Assembly: GCF_032362555.1 (NCBI RefSeq) | Contig: NC_083535.1 | Location: 10,044,001-10,108,000, forward strand | Direction: 5' to 3' | Source: Amyelois transitella | Lineage: Eukaryota; Arthropoda; Insecta; Lepidoptera; Pyralidae | Length of the DNA stretch: 64,000 bases | Shown here: positions 12,341-23,018 of the stretch, in pieces | Position numbering within the stretch: position 1 is the first letter of the stretch | Layout: each line of letters begins with the position of its first letter | Notes under the pieces: generated by a model | Databases searched by the model: none | What the model was told of the DNA's origin: nothing | What the model saw: the letters and a program-made list of their open reading frames with translations, nothing else | Program-made: the position numbers and the translations under genes

Positions 12341-13447
12341 TTAAAAATTTATAAAAACCCATGATGCAGTGATAATGTCATCGTACCAGTAGTACGAACT
12401 AAATTAAATGTTCCTACAGCAAAAATATTAACATGTCGGTCACATTTTCTTTCTTCTACATTTTATTATTTTCGCCACCTGTCGTGATTCTCACGTGAAA
12501 TTTAAAGAAAAGTTAATCACGAATCTCTTAAACTAATAGAAGTTCCGCCTAGTTTGTAAGTCCACAGCACTAGGAAGTTACCGCGATACCTCGAGCAAGT
12601 CTTAATCTAGTTATAAGTTAGCGACTTGTTTTGCTATTTCTTCTAAACAACTAACTTTGCTACCGTAGGAAGTTTCACTTGATAACACAAGATAACTTGA
12701 CTTCTCAGTAAACTTTCTTAACTTGGGGTCTAGACTAGTTCATCGTAATTAAATTAAAATTGAAAGACGAAGTCGAGATTGTGTAGAGTTTTACTGTGCA
12801 CCAAACCTTAAACCAGTCTTTCGGACTTCCCTCTCCATCTCCAGTATTACTCCTAATACAACAAGTACACATTTACTTTCATATTGCACCTACTAGCGCC
12901 ATCTACCAAAAACTCATAACACTACAAACTTAATGCCAGTTAACACCATCTATTGAGAAAACTAAAATAAACGGATTTGTACTCAGATTCAAACCCAATA
13001 CTTTTTCACTGCTGCTTTACCTCTATTGTTGCAGTTAGGAAACAAATATAACATATTCCTTTCTCTTGGCGAAAAATGACCTAATGACGTAAAAGTTGGA
13101 CTGGAGACTAATACTCGTATCCACGAGAAAGTTAAGCCAATATTTTACGTAATTATACACAATCATTGAAAATCACATGAAACAGGAGATTAATTTGGCA
13201 ATAATGTTTGTTTATTTGTGCATTATTGATGGTTTTTAATAGCCAAAGGTTGGGAGGAATCGGCGGTCATTAATGAAATCAATCGATCACACGGATCAAG
13301 ATCACATCCGGGCGAAGTGCGTCTGCGCGGTGGCGGCGGTGCGGTGGTGCGCAGAGTTATTCCCAGAGCGTTCGGCGCGGCGGGCGTGCGGGCGGGGCGG
13401 GGTGCGCGGGAGCAGCGCTCAGTGTGTCGGCGCGCGCCGCCGCCGCC
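12341..13447. promoter_or_regulatory. Upstream region and GC-rich promoter of the FN3/Ig gene
   Basis: Between the LINE leader and the first coding exon. The first 900 bp are AT-rich with no recognised feature. From about 13305 to 13450 the sequence turns strongly GC- and CpG-rich (for example gcgcggtggcggcggtgcgg), in marked contrast to its surroundings, and runs into a very favourable start context (gccgccgccATGG). A CpG-rich promoter/5' UTR is the simplest reading. No TATA box was seen. Confidence 0.55.
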
Positions 13448-16400
13448 ATGGGCAATCAACACTCCGCCGCACACATTGCTAAGCCCAGGAAGAACGTGCA
13501 CTGGAAGTCCGCAGGTAAACACCCTCTGACCTTTAGCCTTGCCGCGAATCCGGTACGACCGCCACTAAATATCACACCGCATTCGACACGAACCGAGGCC
13601 CCTGACTACGTTGCTATTTTTAAAAAGACTGCGCGCTGCGATTCCTAAAGCGTGGCACAACAAAACAAATCGTAAGAAAGACTGTTCGCTTTCATGTAAC
13701 GACTATCGGGCGTATAATTTTGTTAAGAGATTTATGCCAAATGTCTTTATGTCTGCAGCCGGGTGCTTAACTATAATCAAAAGTATACCTTATTCATTGA
13801 TGTTTTCTATAATTTCAGGGCGACCAGCACCGCCTGGAAAACCGGATATCATTCCTATACTTACTGACGATGAGCCGAATGCCATTACTCTACGGTGGGC
13901 GCCCGCAGCGCACGATGGAGGCGCGCCGCTGCAGGGGTACCAGGTGGAGTGCAATCGCCTGGGCTCGCCCGACTGGATCCGCACTGCACCGCCGATTGTT
14001 CTTCGACCTGAGCTCGTGCTTACGGGGCTGGAGCCTCCACATCGCTACCAGTTCCGTGTGGCAGCCCTGAACGCTGTCGGCCGTTCAGAATACAGCGAAC
14101 TCTCCGACGTACTTACGGTTAGCTTCGAACGAGGCGCTCAGGAAGCGCCCGTCTTCCTCCAACATCTCGACGATATTACTGCCCTTGAAAATGATAAAAC
14201 TGAATTCCGCGTGTCATTTACCGGCGCGCCTACTCCTACTATAGCCTGGTTTAAAGATGACTATGAAATATTCAGCAGCCGACGAACAGCTATTACGACC
14301 GATGAGTCTTCTAGCGTTTTGGTCTTTCACCAAACTCTGGCTAGTGACGAGGGTGAAATCAAATGCACGGCCACTAATCGCGCTGGACACGCTGTTACCA
14401 AAGCGCGGCTGGCCCTCGAAGCCGCACCTAAACTACGCTATCCGCGACAGTACGAAGACGGATTACTCTACGAAATAAACGAAACGGTTTTCTTAAAAAC
14501 TACAATCGTAGGAAAGCCAACGCCGATAGTCGAATGGCGACATGATGGTCAACCGATAATAGTAGACGACCGCGTAGAAATTACGAATACACCTAAATAT
14601 TCTGTGCTAAAGATTCACTCGGCGCGCAGAAGTGACCGAGGAGAATATCAAGTGCATGCAAAGAATAATATAGGCGAAGACACAGCCGCCTTCTTGGTAA
14701 CGATAACGGCGCCACCAGACCCACCTAAGCGCGTGTCGGTAACACGACAAGTAGACAAATCTGTCACACTGGACTGGGAACCACCGGAAGACGACGGTGG
14801 TTGCCGCATAGGAAATTATGTAGTCGAGTACTACCGCACGGGATGGAACGTATGGTTAAAAGCGACGACTAGTCGAAAGACAAACGTGACGCTCTTCGAT
14901 TTAATCGAAGGGAGCGAGTACCGTTTTCGTGTGAAAGCCGAGAGTCCTTATGGTATGAGTGCACCGAGTGTAGAGTCGGCGGCTGTCAAAATACCCGGAC
15001 GCGCTGTGGACGTAGAATTCCTGGCGATAGAGTCACGGATTATCAATGAAGTATTAACGAAAGAGGAAGGCGAGGTGCCTCGGGTGTCGCCGGTGCCGCG
15101 CCGTAAACGTGCAAACACCGCACCGGAGGCGGCCCCGCCGTCCAGGATGCCTCGTACTGATTCCAAAGACCCAGCCGGTAGCAACGAATTTATGCTCGTA
15201 TTGTATCCAGACAAGGACGATAAAGCGGGTAACTATCCAATTTTATTAATTTTACTTAATAGCACCTAAAGCTAACTGACAGGCTCTCTCATCGTGTTTT
15301 ATGCCTGTAATCTATGTTGGGTTAAGTTCGCCTGGGTCACGCAAAGTAGACGGAACTCAATTCCTGATATAACTTACAGGAGATCGTGGTCATAGGCGGA
15401 TAAGACAATAGGTGGACACCAGACTCCTTTCCAGGATGCAACCAAGACAAACATCAGGGCATCAGACAATAGGCGGTTGCTTTGTTTTTCTGTCGAAAGA
15501 CCAGACTTTTCTCAATTCACTTTGTTTACCGTAATTTCTGATAATAGCTAACAGATTCAGGCGATTGTTTGTTTTACGTTTTCTATGAATAAAACTTGCC
15601 AAGCGAATCTAGACTGCATAAAATTGAGTAAACAAGCCTTGTTTTGTCTTTATTTTTGCTAGTAGATTTACATGCTAAGCGAAATGTGCATATCTTATGT
15701 ATAACAGACTGATTTATTCGTATCAATAAAAAAGGGTTTTATTCGCCACACACATCTCAAGCAAAATGACCACTGAAATAAGTATTTAGGGATCGTGACA
15801 TGTTCTGGCAGACTTTGCCAGTTTGCCCACTCGAGTGTCTTTTTACCACTATGTATGGTAAAACGACACTGCTTTGTGAAGATTTCTGAGGAATCAAAAT
15901 CCTTTAAATTCTCAAAGATTTGGTTATGTTTATATTCTTCTAGACTACGCCCGTGGCTCCGCCCGCGTATTATGAAAAGAACCTACATGACTAGAATTTT
16001 AAATCTCTATAAGCGGTTTGGGATGTGCGTCATAATGTCAATCATATAGTCAGCATTTCCCTTTATGAAAAATGAACTTTGTCACAATTAATATTGTTGC
16101 ACTGGCTTCCACTAAGTTTCCTTTATTATATTTTATAGGAAACATATTATATTTATTTTTTTGGCTTTATAATTATAAAAATTTCTTTAAGTCCTTAAAT
16201 TTATTATAATTTTATTGTATGAATTCTGAACTTTGTAACTCTGCGTCGAGTTGACTTTAATTTTGCATGACATAAATTGTCCGTGGCTTTATGGATAGAA
16301 CCCGGGTCGTGGCGTGCGCATATTTAAACTATAAATACGCGGCGTCGCTCTAACTACCCGGAGGTTACGGAACTTTGTGCCGTATTGTTGATCGTTTGCA

Positions 16401-18494
16401 GCGACTAACATTTTTACTGATACTTAAATGGTCGTTTATTTGACTAGACTTATAGAAAATGAAATTACCTTATTAGATTCATTACTCTGCATTAATTTCT
16501 TTCAAACATCGATACAAAATGCCTAGAAATAAATGGTAATAGGACTAATATGAAATAAAAATTTAAATCTGATTATTGTGTTATAAATTATCAAATCAAA
16601 TCATGTTAAATAAGCTTTACAGCTTCTACTTAATCAATCTTATTATACGCAAAACTGATGATGTAGAATACAAATCCCTTCAATTGACATGAAGCCAAAT
16701 AAACGACTGCAATTACGACATGATGAGTAATTAATTTAGGTATAAGGCGAATTGTGTACATTTATTTTGGCAGCTAATAGCTCATTGGATTATTTGAACA
16801 TGCAAAAGCGAATGATATTATTTGAACTCTATTACGAGTGAAAATTAAATATAAAACAATTATTGTTTTCAGAAAAAAGGAAATCCTTTCAACTGGACCT
16901 GGAAGACGCGCTGTCTCCGCCGCCGATATCACTGTCAGCCCCGGAATTGAGCTCTCGCTGCATAATGCCATTCAAGGCGCTCCGAAATGCCGTCAGCTCT
17001 ACGGAACTCCTCCACGAACGAGCAATGGCCCGCTTCTACAAAGCTGTGCAAATGAAGGAGGAACAAACAAAACAAAAAGATGACAAACCCTCCAAAATCG
17101 ATATCAACACTGACATTCCGTATACTAGCCACGCGAAGACCTACGACGTTCCAGAAACGAAAAAACTCATAGCAATACAATCGATACCAAAAACACCAGA
17201 GATTTTTATCAAGACAGATTCAATCGAAGATAGACACTACAAATACAACTCGAGACAAGCTTCTCACGATTCCGAAACTTCGGAAAACAGATGGCAGCAA
17301 AATATGTCATTTGATGAAGATTACACGGCCAGCACTGTTTCGACAGATGGAGAGTATTCAGATGAGGAGGGAAGTTACAATGGAGAGCTTGATAGAAGAA
17401 GTCAATATTCAAATGAAGAAGATACCTATAATCCAAGAAATAAAATGGCACGCCATTCACCTTCTTGCGTAGCAGAAGAAGTTGAAGAAGAAGAATCCGA
17501 AAAAGAGATTTTGAAACCCTTACCTCTCCCTGATCCTAATTTTGTTCCTAAACCAATATTAAAAAGAAGAGAATTAGATTTACCACCACAGACTAAACAG
17601 ATGCAACCAAAAATTGATAAAGGGATGTCAAATTCAATAGATGAAAAATTTAAACCTGTATTGAAACCCAAGAAAGATGAAAAAATGTCTATGTTTAAGA
17701 AATTTACAAAAATGCCCGTACAGAAACCTTTTCAGTTTCCAAAGATACTTTCTAAAAAGGAACCTGAAAAGCAAAAAGAGGAAGAATCTCTTCCAAATAA
17801 CACAAATAAAATGCCTAATAAAACAGAGAATATTCGAGATAAAGTAAGTGATGAAGGTAGAACTGTTATAGACTATTACACTAATATAGTCAAGGAATAT
17901 GGAAGTCAAAAGAAACCTACTACAACCCTTTACACTACAACTGAGGACCTTAAAACTGTAGCGGAAATACAGGAAAAAACAGAAGTAGGAACAAAGGATC
18001 CCATGCCTGGCGGAAAGAAGGTAGTTAAACAGAAAAAAGCAAACAGTAAAAAAATAACAAAATCTAAGCAATTAAATTCAATCGATAAAACAAATTCGAA
18101 GCAGATTTCTGGTAGTGAAAGACCTAAAGTCGTAAAAAAATTAAACTCTACGCCACACGCGCAAGAAAAGCCAGTCAGTTTACAAGACCGTAACAAGAAG
18201 TGTACCCAACAAATAGTTCTTAAGAAAACCGAAAGAGCAACGATCGTAATACCAATAGATTACCAAGAGCTAGAACAAAAAGCTAAAGTAACTGTAAGAT
18301 CCGCCATCGACTACACAGTGGACATGTGTCTGTTACTCTTGGCGTTCTGGGTTTACTTTTTCAAAGATGAACGGCTCGCTATCCCCTTCCTCATTCTCAT
18401 TATCTACCGACAACTGCAAGAAACCTTCCTGATGAACATCCCCGACTGGGTCAGGCGCCACACTCCCAGCTGGATCAAGAAAAAGATTTCTTGA
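13448..18494 (+). CDS. FN3-Ig-Ig-FN3 protein with myristoylation signal and C-terminal membrane segment
   Basis: Three exons: 13448-13514, 13819-15228, 16873-18494. All junctions are GT-AG and in phase, giving 1032 residues. Exon 1 encodes MGNQHS, a consensus N-myristoylation start (Gly2, Ser6), then a basic stretch. Exon 2 carries FN3 (about 25-123), Ig (about 131-224), Ig (about 226-319) and FN3 (about 320-417), the module style of muscle giant and myosin-binding proteins. Exon 3 encodes a long charged, low-complexity Lys/Glu-rich region and ends in a hydrophobic segment at about 975-1012 followed by a short amphipathic tail. I infer a cytoplasmic, membrane-tethered scaffold, possibly of muscle. 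The nearest family I can suggest is the insect myosin-binding-protein-H-like group (Drosophila CG14964 type), which I could not check. A signal peptide is absent, so a cell-surface receptor is unlikely. Confidence 0.85.
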
Positions 18495-18625
18495 CCGATT
18501 CCAAAAGACATATCGTGCGATAATCTGATTGAATTGTGAACATTGTATGTTGAGTGAGATGTGATTTACTTACTTTAATATTTAATATAAACTTCTTTGT
18601 GTTTACGAATTCCTACTTTAATTAA

Positions 18626-18631
18626 AATAAA
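18626..18631 (+). terminator. Candidate poly(A) signal of the FN3/Ig gene
   Basis: AATAAA lies 132 bp after the stop codon and 76 bp before the next start codon, so the two genes are packed tightly on the same strand. Assigned by position only. Confidence 0.5.
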
Positions 18632-18706
18632 AAATTATCTAAAACAAGTCGGTCATGAAGTCATAAATAAGCCAATTTCTTGAAAATCTGTTTGTTACAA
18701 ATCACA

Positions 18707-20320
18707 ATGTTAGAATCCCGTTTGTTTACATATTTTTTTCCTAAATTAGCACGTTCAATATCAGAATTTAGAATTCCATGTACCGACTGTTTACTAAATG
18801 GGCCGAAGCGCAAAGTTGTTGACCCTAAGTTATGTCATATTCGAGATAAAGGACTAGTTCTTGGTGTGTATTATAATGAAAATATTTCAGTCGGTGAACG
18901 TGCAATCCTTACTGCTAGTGCCCAAAAATATGACCAGAAAGTAGGTGGCAAATTATGGAAAGTGCTTAAACTAGCCCCCATACCGAGACTTGGTGAACAC
19001 AGGGTATTTTTCGACCTTGACTCAGATTATGCTTTCGTAGCTGTGGCCGGTCTAGGCTCCGAATGTCTAGCATTCAACGAGACGGAGCAGTTAGATGAAA
19101 GCAAGGAGGCCATACGAATAGCTGCCGGCATAGGCGCCAAGGCGTTGCAACAGATGCACCCGAGGCATATTGACGTCGAATCATTCGGCAACGCTGAAGC
19201 CGCCGCTGAAGGCGCCTCTCTGGCCACATGGCAATTCCGCGAGTATCGAGCTCCAGACCACGCACGCAAAATACCTATAACAAGACTACATCTTTATGAC
19301 GACTGCGACTTCGTGGGTTGGAAAATGGGCCAAGTGAAAGCTGAAGCACAAAATCTAGCTCGTTTTTTACAGGAGATGCCTGCAAATTTACTTAACCCCA
19401 CAAGTTTTGCGAAAATAGCAGTCGATTTACTATGTGAATTGGATATTAACGTGGAGGTCAAGACACAAGGATGGGCGGCGAGTCGAGAGATGGGTGGATT
19501 TGTCGGTATCGGTAAATCATCAGTGCAACCTCCACTTTTTGTAGAAATAGGTTATTTCGGTGGAGGACCATGTTCCCGGCCCATAGTGTTAATAGGTAAA
19601 GGTGTAACTTTCGACAGTGGAAGTCTAGATTTAAAATCGGCAAAAGATTTAAAGTACATGAGAGGTGACATGGCGGGGGCCGCTTGTGTGTTAGCGATCA
19701 CGAGAGCTGCCGCTAGATTGAAGTTGCCGGTGAACATAAGAGGTATATTACCGCTTTGCGAAATCATGCCCAGCGGGCGCAGCCCGAAGTTTGGCGATGT
19801 GTTTTCTAGCGCCAATGGCAAATCCATTCACCTTAGATTACCTTCCAAGGAAGGGCGTCTAGTCATAGCTGACAGTTTGGTATACGCCAGAAAATACTGG
19901 CCACGATTCATCGTTGATATTGGAACAATGTCAAAAGAACTGCTAGATACATTAGGCGGTGCCGCATGCGGATTCTATACGAATTCGGAGGAGCTCATGT
20001 GCTACACTCAGTCTGCTAGTAGCCAAACGGGCGACCGGATCTGGCGGATGCCGCTGTGGAAATACTACGAGCAGCGTGTTCTTCATTGCAGTACCGGTGA
20101 CGTGGAGAACACAGCCGCACACAAGTTCGGGGATTCTCCCAATTGTGCCGCTTTTCTCAAGCAGTTCATCTGCGACAGCAACTGGATGCATTTCGACACT
20201 TACAACATCATGTACAGCAAGGGCCACGACTTCGCGTACCTCGGCCGCGGCATGACCGGACGCCCCACCCGCACCGTCATTGAGCTTATGTGTCAAATGG
20301 TGGCCGATTCTAAATTGTAA
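18707..20320 (+). CDS. M17 leucyl-aminopeptidase-like protein, probably catalytically impaired
   Basis: A single exon encoding 537 residues from the first ATG in frame. The C-terminal M17 domain is clear: GKGVTFDSG supplies Lys298 and Asp303, the following DLK supplies Lys310, and MRGDMAGAA supplies Asp321. By colinear alignment to the bovine enzyme (constant offset of 48), Glu334 and Arg336 correspond to Glu382 and Arg384, but metal ligand Asp332 is Ser380: the usual NTDAEGR block reads LPSKEGR. Loss of this ligand should weaken or abolish the two-metal centre. Insect sperm leucyl aminopeptidases (S-Laps, loopin) are a known group in which many members have lost active-site residues, and I infer this belongs with them. 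The N terminus (Arg/Lys with Phe/Leu) could be a mitochondrial presequence. The absence of introns would fit a retrogene. Confidence 0.88.
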   Translation: MLESRLFTYFFPKLARSISEFRIPCTDCLLNGPKRKVVDPKLCHIRDKGLVLGVYYNENISVGERAILTASAQKYDQKVGGKLWKVLKLAPIPRLGEHRVFFDLDSDYAFVAVAGLGSECLAFNETEQLDESKEAIRIAAGIGAKALQQMHPRHIDVESFGNAEAAAEGASLATWQFREYRAPDHARKIPITRLHLYDDCDFVGWKMGQVKAEAQNLARFLQEMPANLLNPTSFAKIAVDLLCELDINVEVKTQGWAASREMGGFVGIGKSSVQPPLFVEIGYFGGGPCSRPIVLIGKGVTFDSGSLDLKSAKDLKYMRGDMAGAACVLAITRAAARLKLPVNIRGILPLCEIMPSGRSPKFGDVFSSANGKSIHLRLPSKEGRLVIADSLVYARKYWPRFIVDIGTMSKELLDTLGGAACGFYTNSEELMCYTQSASSQTGDRIWRMPLWKYYEQRVLHCSTGDVENTAAHKFGDSPNCAAFLKQFICDSNWMHFDTYNIMYSKGHDFAYLGRGMTGRPTRTVIELMCQMVADSKL

Positions 20321-20395
20321 GGTGAACTGTTGTAAAACTATTCGTCTACTTTGTAAGAAACAAATTTTCGAAAATTGTCTTATATAGAAGTTGTT

Positions 20396-20401
20396 ATTAA
20401 A
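20396..20401 (+). terminator. Candidate poly(A) signal of the aminopeptidase-like gene
   Basis: ATTAAA, a common variant hexamer, lies 76 bp past the stop codon. Assigned by position only. Confidence 0.4.
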
Positions 20402-20568
20402 CTATAAACCATTATTAATTTATCTTATTTCTCCCGTTTCCCAGCGTACTAATCATAGGAACACCTACTCAAAATTTGACCACTTTAATGGATTTTAAAA
20501 TAATTATCTGACATTATTTCCTAATTCGCCACAAAGATGCATTGCTTTCATAAAAAAATATTGTAATC

Positions 20569-20841
20569 TTTTTTTTTTTTTTTTTTTTTTTATAAATAAA
20601 TATATAAATATATACGGGACAAATTACACAGATTGAGTTAGCCTCGAAGTAAGTTCGAGACTTGTGTTACGAGATACTAACTCAACGATACTTTATTTTA
20701 TAATAAATACTTATATAGATAAACATCCAAGACCCAGGCCGATCAGAGAAAGTTCTTTTCTCATCACGCCCTGGCCGGGATTCGAACCCGGGACCTCCGG
20801 TGTCACAGACAAGCGTACTACCGCTGCGCCACTGAGGCCGT
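20569..20841 (-). mobile_element. tRNA-derived SINE, full copy S2
   Basis: The mirror image of the copy at 5407. The minus strand opens with a tRNA-like head (TGGCGCAGCGGTAGTACGC ... GGTTCGAATCCCGGCC), runs through the conserved body and ends in a long A-run, seen here as about 23 T at 20569-20591. It sits in the gap between two convergent genes. The long, pure A-tail suggests a young insertion. Confidence 0.88.
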
Positions 20842-21091
20842 CAATCTTATAAATTATAATTACTCAAAATATTAATAAATACGGTGTCCAGGGATATTAT
20901 TTATTAAAATTATTTCAATATAAGAAACGTATATAAAATATGAAGCAGCATTATTAAAATCTGTTTGATTATTTCTTAACATATTGGTAATTTTGCGGCG
21001 AAAATGTTTGAATTCCCTTATATTGGGAAATCAGTTGCACTTTTTGGTTGAATATTCTGATTCGATCACATCAATTGGTTATGCATAACTC

Positions 21092-21436
21092 TTATCCTTG
21101 GGCATGTAATCGCTTTCTGGTGTGCGTGCGCGCACATGCCGACAATCTGTCTACTGCCCGACGACAACACAACGTTTCCCCTGCATTACATGCGTAGCAC
21201 TGTTCTACAGCGCGTCGCAACTCTTCGCAAGGATTACTGAACTTAGGAATTTTCTCAATAACAATATCAGCTAAAGCATCTAAAGATGCAGCCGTATGCC
21301 GCAGCTCATTATAGAAACATTTCAGTTTCAAAGCGTTCTTACGAACAAGCGCGAGCTCACAATTTTTACTATTAAGAGTGCCGTCGATTTCGCCCATCGT
21401 ATTGAAAAACTTGTGAAACTCTTCGCAGTCACACAT
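21092..21436 (-). CDS. CHCH (twin CX9C) protein, Mic19/CHCHD3 C-terminal-domain-like
   Basis: An intronless frame of 114 residues from the first ATG. The C-terminal third has two CX9C motifs: CEELRRAVEQC and CRRAVDRLSAC, joined by YACNAGETLC. Spacing and flanking text (preceding PC, CY after the first motif) match the CHCH domain at the end of MICOS subunit Mic19/Mic25, which is imported to the intermembrane space by the Mia40 disulfide relay. Unlike full-length Mic19 there is no long N-terminal coiled-coil domain; the first 65 residues are unrelated and contain extra cysteines, including a CDC at the start. It could be a small independent twin-CX9C protein or a truncated retrocopy. It is convergent with the aminopeptidase-like gene. 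Confidence 0.65.
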   Translation of the reverse strand: MCDCEEFHKFFNTMGEIDGTLNSKNCELALVRKNALKLKCFYNELRHTAASLDALADIVIEKIPKFSNPCEELRRAVEQCYACNAGETLCCRRAVDRLSACARTHTRKRLHAQG

Positions 21437-23018
21437 CACTAGAATTTTGGGAGTTTTGTACTATTATAATAATAAATTTTAATATTACGAAATGTCAGTA
21501 TTGAATTGTCGAAATCATAGTGGCAATGAAAGACATTTAGGCTTCACTGATCCAGACTATATTTATTTAAGTAGCAATTATAATTAGAAAAATATATTTG
21601 ACAAGATTTTTATGGCACATAGTGATTCGCTTAGTCGTTTCTAAAACAAGAACTTATACTACATTTGTTATAAATATGTTATTATTAGGTCAAATGATAA
21701 AAATAATATGTTTATATTATATACAGAATATACGACATACAATCAAACATATAATCAATTTGATAACAAAAAATCCATATAAATCTGAATAATATTACAG
21801 ATTTTAAAACATTCAGATTCCTATGGTTACGACGCCTCGCAATAGATTTGTTCATTGTTTTATTAAAAAGATCATCTATATGTCATATGCCACATATGCA
21901 TTAATGACTATATTTGAGCAGTGACTATCTTGATATAATTATTCTTACCATATTTATTACTTTGTAAAATTAATTAAAAATAAAGTATAGGAATGAGTCA
22001 ATGTTCCGCTGCAGTTATCTTACTAAGCTTAAAAGATTCGTCAAAACCACGTATTCTTTACCTATGGTTAAAATTTACTAAAATAGTAACAAACATATAT
22101 TTTTTATCAGTCATGTGAGTATTTTAGGGCAACGAATACCGTGAATAATAAAAAATACGAGCAGACACCGCAACCACATCTGCAGACTTCAACCAAATTT
22201 GCAACAAATGCGTCACAAAGTCCACTACATATTTCGAAATTCTAATATCATAATCTGATTCAACCAATATGAAATATATTAAAAATATATTAACTTTATA
22301 AAAGGTGTAACAAAATATAAAAATATATTAAATGCATCATATAGTTAGTTTTATTAGGAACTATATTCTCAACACTCTTTCTCTGTGCTATCGCCGTCTA
22401 TATAAATATATTAGACAGTAATTACTGCACAACGACTTGTTAATTCGTCGTTAAAACATCTAACTACGGATACGGTTATATAATATAACAATTTCATACC
22501 CCTTCATCTTTTTCTAATTGGCCTGATTTGAAAGATTGTATGGCAACAATTGTATGGCACAATTATTTCTCGACTGGTATAAAAGTCATACAAAATCTTT
22601 CTAACAGATTAAAAATCATTATTTAAAGTTGACATATAGCTGTTGCACTGTATTAGTCCAAACATTTGTTTGACACACAATTTTGTAAATGTCGTATAAA
22701 AGTAAAAATTTTCAAGTAAACTAACAACTGGTACTAACAGCTCACAAGTAAATTAAAATCTAACTACTAGTATAGTCAACAACTTAATAAAGTGCATTGG
22801 TTATGGTGTATGAATATATCATTATTTTACCATATCAAACGACGAATAATATACATAAAAGCGAATTCTTAAAACATATTAGCAAAAGCCATCATTTTAT
22901 TATTTTTCAACAGAAATATAGTTTAATAAATATGCGAAAAAATTTTAAATCGTGTTTTTAGTTTATGTTGTTGACTGTACTAAAGTGAAACTAAAATCTA
23001 ACTACCAGTACTAACAGC
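21437..23018. other. AT-rich intergenic/3' region
   Basis: No gene seen. Includes the presumed 3' UTR of the galactosyltransferase on the minus strand (AATAAA at 22901-22896 on that strand). A stretch around 22730-22770 repeats, in rearranged order, text found at the end of that gene near 22990-23025 ('agtactaacagctcaca', 'aaaatctaactac'). Confidence 0.5.

Noticed and set aside
11248-12344. Several plus-strand frames of 77-117 codons
   Set aside because: They lie antisense to the LINE endonuclease ORF and its leader; no domain, and codon patterns follow from the opposite strand.
13223-13529. Overlapping Arg/Ala-rich frames on both strands
   Set aside because: Open only because the promoter/5' UTR is GC-rich. 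The MGNQHS frame starting at 13448 is the one that splices in phase to a conserved protein.
17426-18196. Phe/Cys/Ser-rich minus-strand frames up to 145 codons
   Set aside because: Antisense of the Lys/Glu-rich coding exon; such composition is the expected mirror image.
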